64,000 nt of DNA from Flavisolibacter longurius (GCA_014163555.1 JACJGO010000007.1:1-64000); one strand, 5' to 3'; counted from the first letter of the stretch, positions 26,435 to 35,522 are shown. Translations and numbers: made by a program. The notes: generated from the sequence alone by a model not told the origin.

Positions 26435-29400
26435 TTATGCAATCTGTCGTTGTTCTTCCCAGCTTTCGCTGAAGGAAATATCAATAACCATGAAGATGGA
26501 AATGTCAAGGGCAAACGTCACTTGTGCCTTGCAGTTCGTTGGCGAATCTTTACCGCTTTTTTCAATAGACCCTCTTGCTTCAATGGTGATGGTCACACCC
26601 ACAAGACCGCCCAGGATTTCGGCATGGCCGCGGAACAGCAAAATGGCCGTGGCCACTACTTTCTGGCTGGAGTCGGCATAGATTTCCACGCCTACCATAA
26701 AGAGCACACTCACAGTGGCAATCACCGGCAGACCCACGCCAATCTGCGCTCCAAAGCCAAACTTCATGGTGAGTGAAATCAGCGGACTGGTATCTGCCGC
26801 CAGCTTTAGATCCACATGGCCAACGGCGTAAATGGTGCCAACCCCTACCGATACACACATCACCTGCAGCCCGCCATGAAACTGGAAGAAAGCGCCGGCT
26901 GTTGGCAGCAGTTGTTTGGGGTCCGTGGTAATTTTCAGAGCGGCATTAAAATAAACACCCAGGGCCATGCTGGCTTCCAGCTTCAGGGGCGTTTGTGGTG
27001 CTTCGTATGCGGGCCCTGGTGGGAAGCGTACCAGCGGAATGTCTTTTGTGGCTTCAAACTTATATTCCCAAATATTGGCGCTGTTGCTCATGGCCACTTT
27101 CAGGCCTTTCTTCAACGCATTGGCATAATTACCCTGGCTGAGTTGAGCAAGAATTTCCAGTATTTGGATCACAGGTTCTACGGCATCACTGAATTTGATT
27201 TCCGGAGTCGGCAGCGTAAAGCCTTCGTTATCGCCCGGGTCTTTACTGCCTAAATCTGTTTCCTTTCCTTTTTGCGAATTAAAATTGCCCTGGATGGTCA
27301 TCAGCCTTTTCAATGGACCCAAATCAATCACCATGGCCATGTTGTGCATGCGGCCCTTCCATGTTTTGGCCATGTCCGAGGCAAATGAGTCGACGTTGAA
27401 ATCAAACTTGCCGACATAGTCTTTTTTGGGAAGTTGCTCGTTGTTGGTGCTGGCCTTGTACTCGATATAAATCTTTAAGGTGTCTTTCAATTCTACCAGC
27501 GGGTATTCAAACGAAGGCAGGTCAAACTTAAAGGCTTCGTTGGCCAGGTCATTGGCTTTGTCCTTGACAAGTTTATACCCCTGGTCAAGCAGTTTCTGGC
27601 CTTCTTCTTTTGCTTTTATTTCCAGTAGCTGCAATGCCTTTTTGCCGCCATCCAACAGCCCCGAATCGGCAAAGGCTTCTTTCGGGTTGAACGCATCATC
27701 TACGCCTTTCAACAATTGAATGGCGGTTCCGAAATCAACGCCTTCTGCCGTACCAATGTTGGGGAAAATACCTTTTGAATTCAGCAGGCGATAACTGTCG
27801 GCCAACAGCGGAGGTGTTTTGCTCAGTAAGTATTGCTGCGCCGAACTAAAGGCAGGTGTAAGAAACAAAACTTTCTGCGTGGGTAAATTCTGCAAAAAGC
27901 CAAAGTTGATGGTATCCGGAACCGGAAGGCGAACCAGGTCCTGTGGATGTGCTATGCGTTGCAATTGCGAGGCAATATCCGCAGGGTTTACCACTTTGTC
28001 CTTTACCCACTGTCCCATGCGAACCAGTGGCACAGAAAGGCTTTCCGGCAGGGGACTAACGTCGCCGCTGCCACGACTGTGCATCACCAAACTCCAGCTA
28101 CCGTCTTTGGGTAGAATCACTGAGCCCCTGGCTGCACCCACAAATAGAGGTGCTGCGGCTTCGTTCACTGAGTTGTTTACGTCAAATCGGTTCAACTGCA
28201 TGCGCTGGGCTGTACCCGCTACTTTAATGGTACAGTTGATAGGCCCACCGATGGTGCCGTTCTGCGATTCCAGCAGCTCTTTGAACGATTGCACGGTGAT
28301 GGGTACACCGCGGGGCGATAACTGCACAAAGCCAAGGATACCTTTTGACGGAACCAAACTTGTCAGCGTATCCCCCTGAATTTTTACGCCGCCTTCGGTG
28401 ACGTTTTCCAGTCTTACATCGGCATCAAAGGTGAGGCCGCGCAGCTCTTCAAAGACCGGCGGATCGGCTGCAGGAATAGGAATTAAATTGTTGGCATTGT
28501 CGTATTCGTAGGTATAGGTATTGACCTGGAAGCTGGATTTGAAGGTGGTTTCAATTTCACGGATATTACGGATGTTGTACAAACCGTGGTTGGTGCCGGG
28601 ATGGATGATGTAAGGATTGTTGAGCGCAAACTTTTTCTTTTGCGCCGGGTCATTGCCGGTTCCCTGTTTGAAGGCCTGTACCGTGTAGCTGAAATCAAAT
28701 TTTCCTTCACTCTCTGCTTTCCAGCCGCTGTCCACGCGGCCTACATAGCCATTACTCAGGCGGAAGATGGTAATGGTTCGCACCACCCGGATACCCCAGG
28801 GATAAATCATACTGACCACCTGGATCACTTCGTGCCCGGTGCGGCCTACCGTTACGTTAAAAAGCGCCTGGCTGGTTTGTGCAAATGCTGCTTCTTTGTT
28901 GATCCAGTTGGAAAACATACTGGCGCCATAGCCACTTAATCCAATCCGTTTGACTGGCACAGCCGAACGGCTTTGGGTTTCAAACGAAGTAATGCTCGGC
29001 GTAAAGAATTCACCATTGAAAATTTGCGTGACACTGTCTCCCAGCGTACTGGTGTTGGTTGGATTGCCGGCTGCATCTGCCACATTTTCCAATTGCAGGG
29101 TAAAACCTTCAAACAAGTTGTCTTCGCCAATATTGTTGGAAGAACCTGCCGTTAGTTCCAGCTGAATGCCTCCGTTGATGTAGTTATGAAAAACCGGTTG
29201 TACGCTTTCAATGTCTGCTTTCTTTAGCTGGGTCGATTGCTGGTTCAGGATAGAAAAAGCAATCATCCCAAACGGCAGGTTGAAAATGGCATAGGTGCGG
29301 TTGTCGTTTTTGCTTTGATAGGTTTGCACCAGGTATTTCGAAAGCGGGATAGGGGAAAGCGTAATGGGTTCATTGCTCAAATTACCGATACGGGTAGCGA

Positions 29401-31816
29401 TACCATCGTTGGGGTAATAATTGAAACCATAAGGTGGGTCTTTGGCAATAGCAGGCGCTGTAAAATTGTACAGGGGTTCCCAGGCAATTTGCGGAAGGGC
29501 AAAGGCTCTCACATTTCTACCGGCGCTTACCACGTCCATGCCCTGCACCTGAATAGGAAAGACACTTGCGGCCGTGCCGGCGGCGTTTGTGTTGACCATA
29601 AAATTTGTCTCGCCCCGCAGCTGCTGTCCGTACACCGAAAAGCTGACACCCATCTGGTTGGCTTTGCTGCTCACGTCAAGCAGGGTAAACATGTCCTGCG
29701 ACATCATGGTCAGTATCTGCACTTTTTCAGCCGGTAAGTTGGTAGCCAACCTTGCGGTTGTACCCATGTTGGCACTCAATTCCTCGGAAGCCAGTATAGC
29801 AGAAGGAAAGTCCGGACGGCCTTCAAGTCTGCCGGGCGGCTGCAAAATCGGGTGCGGATTGGCGACCACAGGTTTTTCCGGATTCTCCTTTTCCTCTTCC
29901 TCTATTTTGCCAATCTGCACGGCCTGTTGCAACGGAGCAAAATGAAATGACACACCAACTTTATCCGGTTCTTTTTCCCTTTCCATCCATTTGATTCTTC
30001 CAATCAGCCAAAGCCAGACAACGCTTGTCTTTTTTCCTGCTGTAATGCGGGAACCCGTTCTATGTTCAAACTGCCGGCGCAATTCTCCCAGGTTAGCGGT
30101 GTAAGGATCGGGTAGGGTGGGGAGGTAACTAAACAAGCCAAAGGTTAAAAAGAGGCTGCCCTGATTTATTTGTTTAAACTGCGCATCACACTCGCCAAAA
30201 AGCGCTGCCCCATTGGGCGGGGTTACCGTGAACAAAGCATTGTGCAGAGCCAAAGCAAAGGGCTTAACCATCGGAATTTTATCGTTCGGCAGTTTGTTAT
30301 CCCAGAGGATGTTGTCGTCATACAGGTAAACTGAATGTTTCAGTTTGGTGGCACCCAGGAAAAGCAGGCTGCTTTTTGATTGTACGGCAATCGCTTCACC
30401 ATTCACTTTAACCGGGCGGTCGATTTTAAAGTCTGCATTGGCAAGCGCCATTAGAGCCTCATCGCCTTTGGAAAGCGTGTTGAAAATAAAGGATGATTGT
30501 TTGGTGTAAAACAGGTCAACAGATGTACCAAAAGCATTCACCTCATCTTTCCACAAACTAAACCGTTGCAACGCACCGCTGCCATTGCTTTGCTGATCGG
30601 TAACATCAATCCGGCCCGGTTCACCCATAATGAATGGGTTGCCAAGAGCAAAAACATTATTCTCCAACGAAGTCCACTGCGCCTGCAGGCCGGTGGCACA
30701 TTCCACAATCAACGCTCCGTTGCCACCTGCTTCCAGCGGGTTAGCCACATCAAGTTTGGCTGTCGGTAAGGCCCACCAGGCAGCCTTAACGGCGGCGCGG
30801 CCGCTTAGTTGCATAAACGGAGATTTACAATCCCTGATGGTAATCTGAGGTGCATCGCAGGTAACAGGGATGGCTAACCGGTTTATAAAGGTATTGAAGA
30901 CGGTATTTTGAGCGCCATTGTACGTAAATGCAGCCGGCTGGCCGTATACGGTCCATTTTGACGGAGCAACTGTTTGGATGGTTTTTGTCGTTGCTGTAAA
31001 GCGAAAATCAAATGTATCCGGTAAATGAAATTCTGCGGCCCTTGCATCTTCACCATAGGGACTTGTCGCATCTTCACCGGCTGACGATGTTTGCTCCAGT
31101 TCCAGGTGAACAGCCACCTGGCTGGTGTGAGCAATCACCAGTTGATTGTTGATAAACTGCGGCGCCGCTGTCAGTTGAATAGTGCCGCCTTTTACCCGCA
31201 AGCCGCAATAAAAATCAACCGGAGCGGATGGATTCAGCAGCCGTGCATTGATCCATACAGAGGTAGGAATAACCGTATACCTGTTTGTTAGTTCAACCCG
31301 TATTCCGTTCGGCAGCAAAATTGTTCCCCGCCTGAATTGTGCATTGAATAGAATGGCCGGCAAGGTTTGCCCATGAAAGTAGAGTGCAATACTTTTTTCT
31401 ACCTTAAAAAAATCAATGAAAATGGTGCGGCCATCTGCACTGCGAACCGGCCCGATCGTATTGACGACACGGGCACCGGCTGCAAAAATCGGCGTACTTC
31501 CTGCCAGTTGTGTTGTGCGAACCGGAATATCGCGGACAAAAAGCCGTTGGTCCACATCCTTTTTTGCTTGCCGTGCGTCGGCTACAACCTTTTCCAGTTT
31601 TTTCAACCGGTTTTCGGGCAGGTTGCGTTCCCCTGAGAACAGGTCGGATCTGGAAAAGGTAAAGTCGCGATTGGTGACCGATGCGGGCTCCTGCTGCATC
31701 AGCACGCCTGCAATTGATTTCTCTACTTCTTCTACTGCAGATTCTTCCGTTTTATTAGCAGGGTGCAGTTGTCCTGTAACAGAAGCCAGAAAGGCTGTCA
31801 GTTGCTGTTGGTTCAT
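26435..31816 (-). CDS. Giant protein of unknown function, 1793 aa (first gene of pair)
   Basis: No family is recognised. The 1793-residue protein lacks a signal peptide. The first 95 residues are helical and charged, then mostly beta-strand up to about 600. An acidic/proline linker lies at about 636-670 (EEEEKENPEKPV). More beta structure follows to about 1390, then an amphipathic Lys/Glu/Leu helix at about 1400-1440. The last 183 residues (1611-1793) alternate hydrophobic and small residues with many glycines, such as MCVSVGVGTIYAVGHVDL, MKFGFGAQIGVGLPVIATV and ILGGLVGVTITIEARG. Such alternation suits transmembrane beta-hairpins or a stacked beta fold. ATG at 31816 follows an AT-rich region. 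It forms an operon with the 1349-aa gene. Confidence 0.8.
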   Translation of the reverse strand: MNQQQLTAFLASVTGQLHPANKTEESAVEEVEKSIAGVLMQQEPASVTNRDFTFSRSDLFSGERNLPENRLKKLEKVVADARQAKKDVDQRLFVRDIPVRTTQLAGSTPIFAAGARVVNTIGPVRSADGRTIFIDFFKVEKSIALYFHGQTLPAILFNAQFRRGTILLPNGIRVELTNRYTVIPTSVWINARLLNPSAPVDFYCGLRVKGGTIQLTAAPQFINNQLVIAHTSQVAVHLELEQTSSAGEDATSPYGEDARAAEFHLPDTFDFRFTATTKTIQTVAPSKWTVYGQPAAFTYNGAQNTVFNTFINRLAIPVTCDAPQITIRDCKSPFMQLSGRAAVKAAWWALPTAKLDVANPLEAGGNGALIVECATGLQAQWTSLENNVFALGNPFIMGEPGRIDVTDQQSNGSGALQRFSLWKDEVNAFGTSVDLFYTKQSSFIFNTLSKGDEALMALANADFKIDRPVKVNGEAIAVQSKSSLLFLGATKLKHSVYLYDDNILWDNKLPNDKIPMVKPFALALHNALFTVTPPNGAALFGECDAQFKQINQGSLFLTFGLFSYLPTLPDPYTANLGELRRQFEHRTGSRITAGKKTSVVWLWLIGRIKWMEREKEPDKVGVSFHFAPLQQAVQIGKIEEEEKENPEKPVVANPHPILQPPGRLEGRPDFPSAILASEELSANMGTTARLATNLPAEKVQILTMMSQDMFTLLDVSSKANQMGVSFSVYGQQLRGETNFMVNTNAAGTAASVFPIQVQGMDVVSAGRNVRAFALPQIAWEPLYNFTAPAIAKDPPYGFNYYPNDGIATRIGNLSNEPITLSPIPLSKYLVQTYQSKNDNRTYAIFNLPFGMIAFSILNQQSTQLKKADIESVQPVFHNYINGGIQLELTAGSSNNIGEDNLFEGFTLQLENVADAAGNPTNTSTLGDSVTQIFNGEFFTPSITSFETQSRSAVPVKRIGLSGYGASMFSNWINKEAAFAQTSQALFNVTVGRTGHEVIQVVSMIYPWGIRVVRTITIFRLSNGYVGRVDSGWKAESEGKFDFSYTVQAFKQGTGNDPAQKKKFALNNPYIIHPGTNHGLYNIRNIREIETTFKSSFQVNTYTYEYDNANNLIPIPAADPPVFEELRGLTFDADVRLENVTEGGVKIQGDTLTSLVPSKGILGFVQLSPRGVPITVQSFKELLESQNGTIGGPINCTIKVAGTAQRMQLNRFDVNNSVNEAAAPLFVGAARGSVILPKDGSWSLVMHSRGSGDVSPLPESLSVPLVRMGQWVKDKVVNPADIASQLQRIAHPQDLVRLPVPDTINFGFLQNLPTQKVLFLTPAFSSAQQYLLSKTPPLLADSYRLLNSKGIFPNIGTAEGVDFGTAIQLLKGVDDAFNPKEAFADSGLLDGGKKALQLLEIKAKEEGQKLLDQGYKLVKDKANDLANEAFKFDLPSFEYPLVELKDTLKIYIEYKASTNNEQLPKKDYVGKFDFNVDSFASDMAKTWKGRMHNMAMVIDLGPLKRLMTIQGNFNSQKGKETDLGSKDPGDNEGFTLPTPEIKFSDAVEPVIQILEILAQLSQGNYANALKKGLKVAMSNSANIWEYKFEATKDIPLVRFPPGPAYEAPQTPLKLEASMALGVYFNAALKITTDPKQLLPTAGAFFQFHGGLQVMCVSVGVGTIYAVGHVDLKLAADTSPLISLTMKFGFGAQIGVGLPVIATVSVLFMVGVEIYADSSQKVVATAILLFRGHAEILGGLVGVTITIEARGSIEKSGKDSPTNCKAQVTFALDISIFMVIDISFSESWEEQRQIA

Positions 31817-32143
31817 GCGGATTGATTTGCGTGGTTATGGCAGTTGTTACAGGGCGGGAGAAAATAGATTCAGTGAGGGATTAAGATAGGTGCATCACAA
31901 ACAAGAACTTTATCGCGTAGCTAAGATATTGATTCAATATAATATATTCAACACATTAAATGATTCAATAAGTGAATTCCTTTAATCGCTTTCGTTATTC
32001 ATTTTAATATTTAGTGAAAAGAGTTAAATAAAGGGTCACTTGAAGAACACTTATTTTGTATTGTTACATGGGTTACGAAATTACATGCGTTTCTATTCAT
32101 CGGTAACGGATTAACATTGGAGCCAATACAGTGGCGACTACAT
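31817..32143. other. AT-rich upstream region of the giant operon
   Basis: A strongly AT-rich stretch precedes the giant operon and should hold its promoter. On the complement, TATCTTAA and TATCTTAG partly resemble TAnnTTTG, but none has a good -33 partner. No gene is seen. Confidence 0.4.
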
Positions 32144-32463
32144 GTGCTGGTAGCCTTTAAATGTGTCAAGGATAGGAGTGCCCACATAATAGTACGCGTA
32201 GACAACGGACCGGAATTCACCTCCAAAGATTTTGAACTATAGACAAAAAATAGCGGCATTACCATCCAGTACATGCAACCTGGAAGACCGATCCAGAATG
32301 GCTCTATAGAACGCTTTAACCAGCTGTATCGTGAGGCTTTTCTGGATGCTTACCTGTTCTTTGACATATACCAGGTAAAGCGGTAAACCTTTAAATAAAT
32401 GGAAGAACAAAGCCTGAGAAGACCCCATGAAGCATTGAATAACCAGATTCCTTTAAAATGGAA
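32144..32463 (+). pseudogene. Decayed IS3-family transposase (OrfB, DDE integrase core)
   Basis: The plus-strand frame translates as RVDNGPEFTSKDFEL, stop, GITIQYMQPGRPIQNGSIER and, after further stops, RRPHEALNNQIPLKW. These are the C-terminal motifs of IS3-family transposases (rve fold). The second catalytic Asp in VDNGPE and the Glu in NGSIER are separated by 35 positions, exactly the DD(35)E spacing. In-frame stops at 32240-32242, 32384-32386 and 32396-32398 and the loss of the N-terminal half show that the copy is dead. No intact terminal repeats were found. Confidence 0.85.
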
Positions 32464-32842
32464 AAACAATATCGTTAATAATCAAAATCCACTAAAATCT
32501 ACCTCTGAAAAAAGGGGTATTTACATTCTCACTGAAAACTTTAGTGTCATAACATGGTACAGGCAAAATTAACAACTGAACTGGCAGTACTTTATTTGCA
32601 GGAGGGCAGGGTATATTACTAATTTTCAGGCAAAACAGATATTTCTCCAGTAAAGGGAAAATTGTTTCAATCGTATAACAGGAAAGGCCAGCTATAAATT
32701 TATCTGCAGTTAACAGGTAAAAGAATTAACCTATAAGTGGATTGTATAGGAAATACCTGACAAATAGGGTTTAATCGTCAACAAACTGGTACCTTTTCTC
32801 CACATTAATATTCTAATTTAAAGTGCCCTACCTTAAAAGTAG
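32464..32842. other. AT-rich region with probable further insertion-sequence debris
   Basis: No gene is supported. The sequence is AT-rich, has no long frame and probably includes the degraded right end of the IS3-type element. Candidate -7 elements (TAATTTAA, TACCTTAA) just before 32843 may serve the small gene that follows. Confidence 0.4.
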
Positions 32843-33130
32843 ATGCGTATTAAAGGCACGATGCTTGGCCTTTTCACACTTGAAACAATCTTTAAGGTTA
32901 TGGAGGTTACAGCAGTAGTGCTACACCGAGGAGCTCTGGCACATTATACTGTGACACTAGAGGGGAAGGATAAATTTGTTGCCCGATTGCTCATTTATAA
33001 TGGTGACCCGGCAAGCACACCTCCTGAGCAAGTACAGGTAGAAAGACAAGGTAGGCATTGTATAGGTAATATAGAAGATGAAGCTCTCTTAGATGAACTT
33101 TACTATGCTGCCAGAGAGAAATTAAGATAA
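32843..33130 (+). CDS. Small hypothetical protein, 95 aa
   Basis: The 95-aa frame has protein-like composition: a beta-rich first half (VMEVTAVVLHRGALAHYTVTL, FVARLLIYNGDP), a Pro-containing hinge, then an acidic helical end (DEALLDELYYAAREKLR). No signal peptide or membrane span. I do not recognise the family. The start could also be the internal ATG six codons later (MLGLFTLE) or at MEVTAVVL. A strong terminator lies 87 bp downstream. It is isolated between transposon remains and tRNA-Val. Confidence 0.6.
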   Translation: MRIKGTMLGLFTLETIFKVMEVTAVVLHRGALAHYTVTLEGKDKFVARLLIYNGDPASTPPEQVQVERQGRHCIGNIEDEALLDELYYAAREKLR

Positions 33131-33572
33131 GCGCCTTAATCTATATTAGACTTTCTTTAACAATCTTTTTGTCTGTTGGCCAGTCAATACAACTCTTTCT
33201 AAGGTGTGAATTAGTATAAGGGATAAGCTAGGGGTAGCTTATCCCTTTTTTATTCACTGTAACGAAAATTGCTACTTATCTTAATTTAATTTGAGAAGTT
33301 GACATGGCCCACATATAGCACTATGGAAATAGGTAAATTGCTATATATGGATCTGCTTATAACTGTTACTTACTAAAGAAAGCTGTTGTTAAGCCCTTAC
33401 TATTTCTTCCTTCTTTGCAGCAATAATTAATACACCAGATGCCTGTCTTTTTTGTTGATAGAAACCCTCGGATCTGAACCCTACCAGTTGTTGGGAAGAT
33501 GTATAATATTGGTGCATTTTGATTGTATATTTTTATGCGATACGAAGAATGCGCCTAGCGAAGAAAAGATAT
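33131..33572. other. Intergenic region between the 95-aa gene and tRNA-Val
   Basis: Apart from the terminator at 33218-33251 I see no functional element. A short inverted repeat (ATATAGCA near 33313 with TGCTATAT near 33340) is within what AT-rich DNA gives by chance. No gene is supported. Confidence 0.4.
33218..33251. terminator. Strong rho-independent terminator
   Basis: AAGGGATAAGCTA (33218-33230) and TAGCTTATCCCTT (33235-33247) form a perfect 13-bp stem around GGGG, followed by a T run. It fits the 95-aa gene and could work in the other direction as well. Confidence 0.85.
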
Positions 33573-33611
33573 AAAAAAAACCTCAAATGTAGGAGGGAAC
33601 TACACTTGAGG
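33573..33611 (-). terminator. Terminator of tRNA-Val
   Basis: On the complement, CCTCAAGTGTAG and CTACATTTGAGG form a 12-bp stem with one G-U pair, followed by eight T. It begins seven bases past the tRNA 3' end. Confidence 0.88.
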
Positions 33612-33617
33612 CTTCTG

Positions 33618-33692
33618 TGGGAGCACTCGGATTCGAACCAAGGACCCTCTGCTTGTAAGGCAGATGCTCTGAACCAGCTGAGCTATGCTCCC
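33618..33692 (-). tRNA. tRNA-Val (anticodon TAC)
   Basis: The complement folds as a full cloverleaf of 75 nt. The acceptor stem is GGGAGCA/TGCTCCC with discriminator A. The D arm contains AGCTCAGCTGGTT. The anticodon stem TCTGC/GCAGA encloses CTTACAA, giving anticodon TAC (valine). The T arm contains GGTTCGAATCC. The CCA end is not encoded. It has its own promoter and terminator and stands at the edge of the accessory region, a usual place for integration. Confidence 0.97.
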
Positions 33693-33740
33693 GATTGATT
33701 TTTAACTGTTTAAAGAACGTTACCGTTGTCGTTGGGAGTG

Positions 33741-33769
33741 CAAAAATAAGGGGAACTGTTTTAATCAAA
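33741..33769 (-). promoter_or_regulatory. Promoter of tRNA-Val
   Basis: On the complement a TTTG (33766-33769), 17 bp and TATTTTTG (33741-33748) match both boxes of the Bacteroidota sigma-A consensus exactly. The predicted start lies about 40 nt before the mature tRNA. This is the cleanest promoter in the window. Confidence 0.8.
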
Positions 33770-33801
33770 AAAATATTTTTCTATTTTGGGGCAAAATATT
33801 T

Positions 33802-34092
33802 TTAGTTCAGTTGAACGGCCGGCAACCGGTACAACTGTCCGTCCCATACCATCAATTCATTAACGGCAATGCGGAAATGTTTGTAAAAAGGCGATGGCGA
33901 CAGCAAGGACTTTGCTTCCCGTTTGGTCTTTGCATTCAATGTAATCCAAACGGTCTGAATTTCCATGCTGACCACGTAATGCTCTATCACCTGTTCATCA
34001 ATTAACTGGTTGATGTGCCGACGGTGCTCCTGCACTAGGTCCATCATTTCTTCATTCCATTGGAATGTGGCAGTTATCAGGTATTTTTTCAT
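33802..34092 (-). CDS. Small alpha/beta protein, possibly muconolactone-isomerase-like fold
   Basis: From ATG 34092 the protein has 96 residues: MKKYLITATFQWNEEMM, then a helix, IEHYVVSMEIQTVWITLN and a final HFRIAVNELMVWDG segment. This order fits a ferredoxin-like (dimeric alpha-beta barrel) protein such as the muconolactone isomerase or YciI groups; identification is tentative and no catalytic role is claimed. A frame open further upstream overlaps the mtaB end and was not used. The gene begins eight bases after the mtaB stop, so the two are co-transcribed, although no functional link is known. Confidence 0.65.
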   Translation of the reverse strand: MKKYLITATFQWNEEMMDLVQEHRRHINQLIDEQVIEHYVVSMEIQTVWITLNAKTKREAKSLLSPSPFYKHFRIAVNELMVWDGQLYRLPAVQLN

Positions 34093-34100
34093 CTTGGTTA

Positions 34101-35375
34101 TTAAAGGGTCCAATCCACCAATTTGTTTGCCCATTCGGTCCGATAGGGTGTGGTAACACGAATATAATTGTCAGTATACCCTTCCATCATTCCGTTTTTA
34201 TCAAAGCCTTCAAACAGCACTTTGCGCTGTTGCCCCTGGTGCTGGCTGGTAAAATACTGCATTTTCATATAGCTAAGGTTACGAAGCGCCTTATTTCTTT
34301 CGTGGCGTTCGAGCATCGGCACCACGGGTTTTATCTCAAGTGCTTTTGTGTTGTCCCGTTCCGAATACGTAAACACATGCAGGTACGAAACCGGGAGGTT
34401 GTGCAAAAAGGCAAACGTTTCTTTAAAGTGTGCATCGCTTTCCGAGGGAAACCCAACAATCACATCCACACCAATAGCGCAATGAGGCATCAGTGACTTG
34501 ATCATCTCTACCCGTTCGGCATACAGTTCCTTTTTGTAACGGCGTCGCATCGCTCCTAAAATTTCATTGCTACCGCTTTGCAACGGGATGTGAAAATGCG
34601 GCATGAACTTTTTGCTTCCGGCCACAAACCGGATAATTTCTTCCGTAAGCAGGTTGGGTTCGATGGAAGAGATACGGTAGCGCTCAATACCTTCCACATA
34701 TTCTAATTGTTGAATCAGCTCATAAAAGCTCTCTTCACTTTTTTTGTTGCCATCGGGTCCTTTGCCAAAATCACCCAGATTTACACCGGTGAGAACAATT
34801 TCCTTCACGCCATCTTGCGCCAGCTTTTCCGCATTGCGAACGACATTTTGAATAATGTCGCTGCGGCTTTTTCCGCGGGCCATTGGAATGGTACAAAACG
34901 AACAGGTATAATCGCAGCCATCCTGCACTTTTAAAAATGTGCGGGTGCGGTCGTTAACGGAAAAGGAAGCCGTAAAACCGGAAACAGCCTCAATATCACA
35001 ACTGCTGATTTTACCCGAATCATTTTTGGTAAGTTCTTTCAGGTGTGTGGCAAGGTTGAATTTCTCCGCAGCACCCAGCACCAGGTTCACACCAGGGATT
35101 TCAGAAATTTCTTTGGGCTTCAACTGGGCATAGCAACCCGTGATCACCACGAGACTTTCCGGTGCCTTGCGCTGAATGCGACGCACCAGTTGGCGACATT
35201 CTTTGTCGGCGTTTTCGGTAACCGAGCAGGTGTTGATAACGTACACATCGGCTACATCATCAAAGGCTTTTTTCTGGAAACCTTCGCCTTCCATCATCCG
35301 CGAAAGGGTGGAAGTTTCCGAAAAGTTTAGCTTGCAGCCAAGGGTATGAAAGGCTACGCTACGCTGTTTTTCCAT
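34101..35375 (-). CDS. mtaB: tRNA t6A37 methylthiotransferase MtaB
   Basis: The 424-aa protein belongs to the radical-SAM methylthiotransferases. The N-terminal domain has three cluster cysteines C14, C50 and C81 (TLGCKLN, INTCSVT, TGCYAQ). The radical-SAM motif is C154-x3-C158-x2-C161 (CDYTCSFC). A C-terminal TRAM-like region ends the protein. TLGCKLNFSE and the overall length are typical of MtaB rather than MiaB or RimO. The reaction converts t6A37 to ms2t6A in ANN-decoding tRNAs. The ATG at 35375 is chosen because a -7 element ends six bases before it; a TTG three codons upstream would lie inside that element. Confidence 0.93.
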   Translation of the reverse strand: MEKQRSVAFHTLGCKLNFSETSTLSRMMEGEGFQKKAFDDVADVYVINTCSVTENADKECRQLVRRIQRKAPESLVVITGCYAQLKPKEISEIPGVNLVLGAAEKFNLATHLKELTKNDSGKISSCDIEAVSGFTASFSVNDRTRTFLKVQDGCDYTCSFCTIPMARGKSRSDIIQNVVRNAEKLAQDGVKEIVLTGVNLGDFGKGPDGNKKSEESFYELIQQLEYVEGIERYRISSIEPNLLTEEIIRFVAGSKKFMPHFHIPLQSGSNEILGAMRRRYKKELYAERVEMIKSLMPHCAIGVDVIVGFPSESDAHFKETFAFLHNLPVSYLHVFTYSERDNTKALEIKPVVPMLERHERNKALRNLSYMKMQYFTSQHQGQQRKVLFEGFDKNGMMEGYTDNYIRVTTPYRTEWANKLVDWTL

Positions 35376-35381
35376 GACGGG

Positions 35382-35389
35382 CAAAGGTA
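35382..35389 (-). promoter_or_regulatory. -7 promoter element of mtaB
   Basis: TACCTTTG on the complement matches TAnnTTTG exactly and ends six bases before the ATG at 35375, so the transcript is predicted to start at or next to the start codon. Confidence 0.55.
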
Positions 35390-35452
35390 GCGAAAGGGAT
35401 GGGAGTAGGGAAGGGAGGTTTAGTAATTAGGAAAATGTTAAGTATGGTCAGG

Positions 35453-35522
35453 GGCGAGTAGCTAGTAGCTAGAAGCAAGTAACCTATGGCTACAAGCATT
35501 ATTCACCACTGACCATTCACCA
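35453..35522. repeat. Short intergenic repeat cluster at a gene 3' end
   Basis: The stretch consists of small imperfect repeats: GAGTAGCTAGTAGCTAGAAG, then ATTCACCACTGACCATTCACC running up to the stop codon at 35523. The CACCA(C/T)TCACCAT motif is shared with 41664-41687 and, in shorter form, with 12020-12035. Confidence 0.5.

Noticed and set aside
31416-31889. 157-codon plus-strand frame at the start of the 1793-aa gene
   Set aside because: Ser/Arg-rich shadow of the giant gene, which continues unbroken through the same bases.
33218-33251. Perfect 13-bp inverted repeat considered as an insertion-sequence end
   Set aside because: A four-base loop followed by a T run is the form of a terminator; there is no matching second end.
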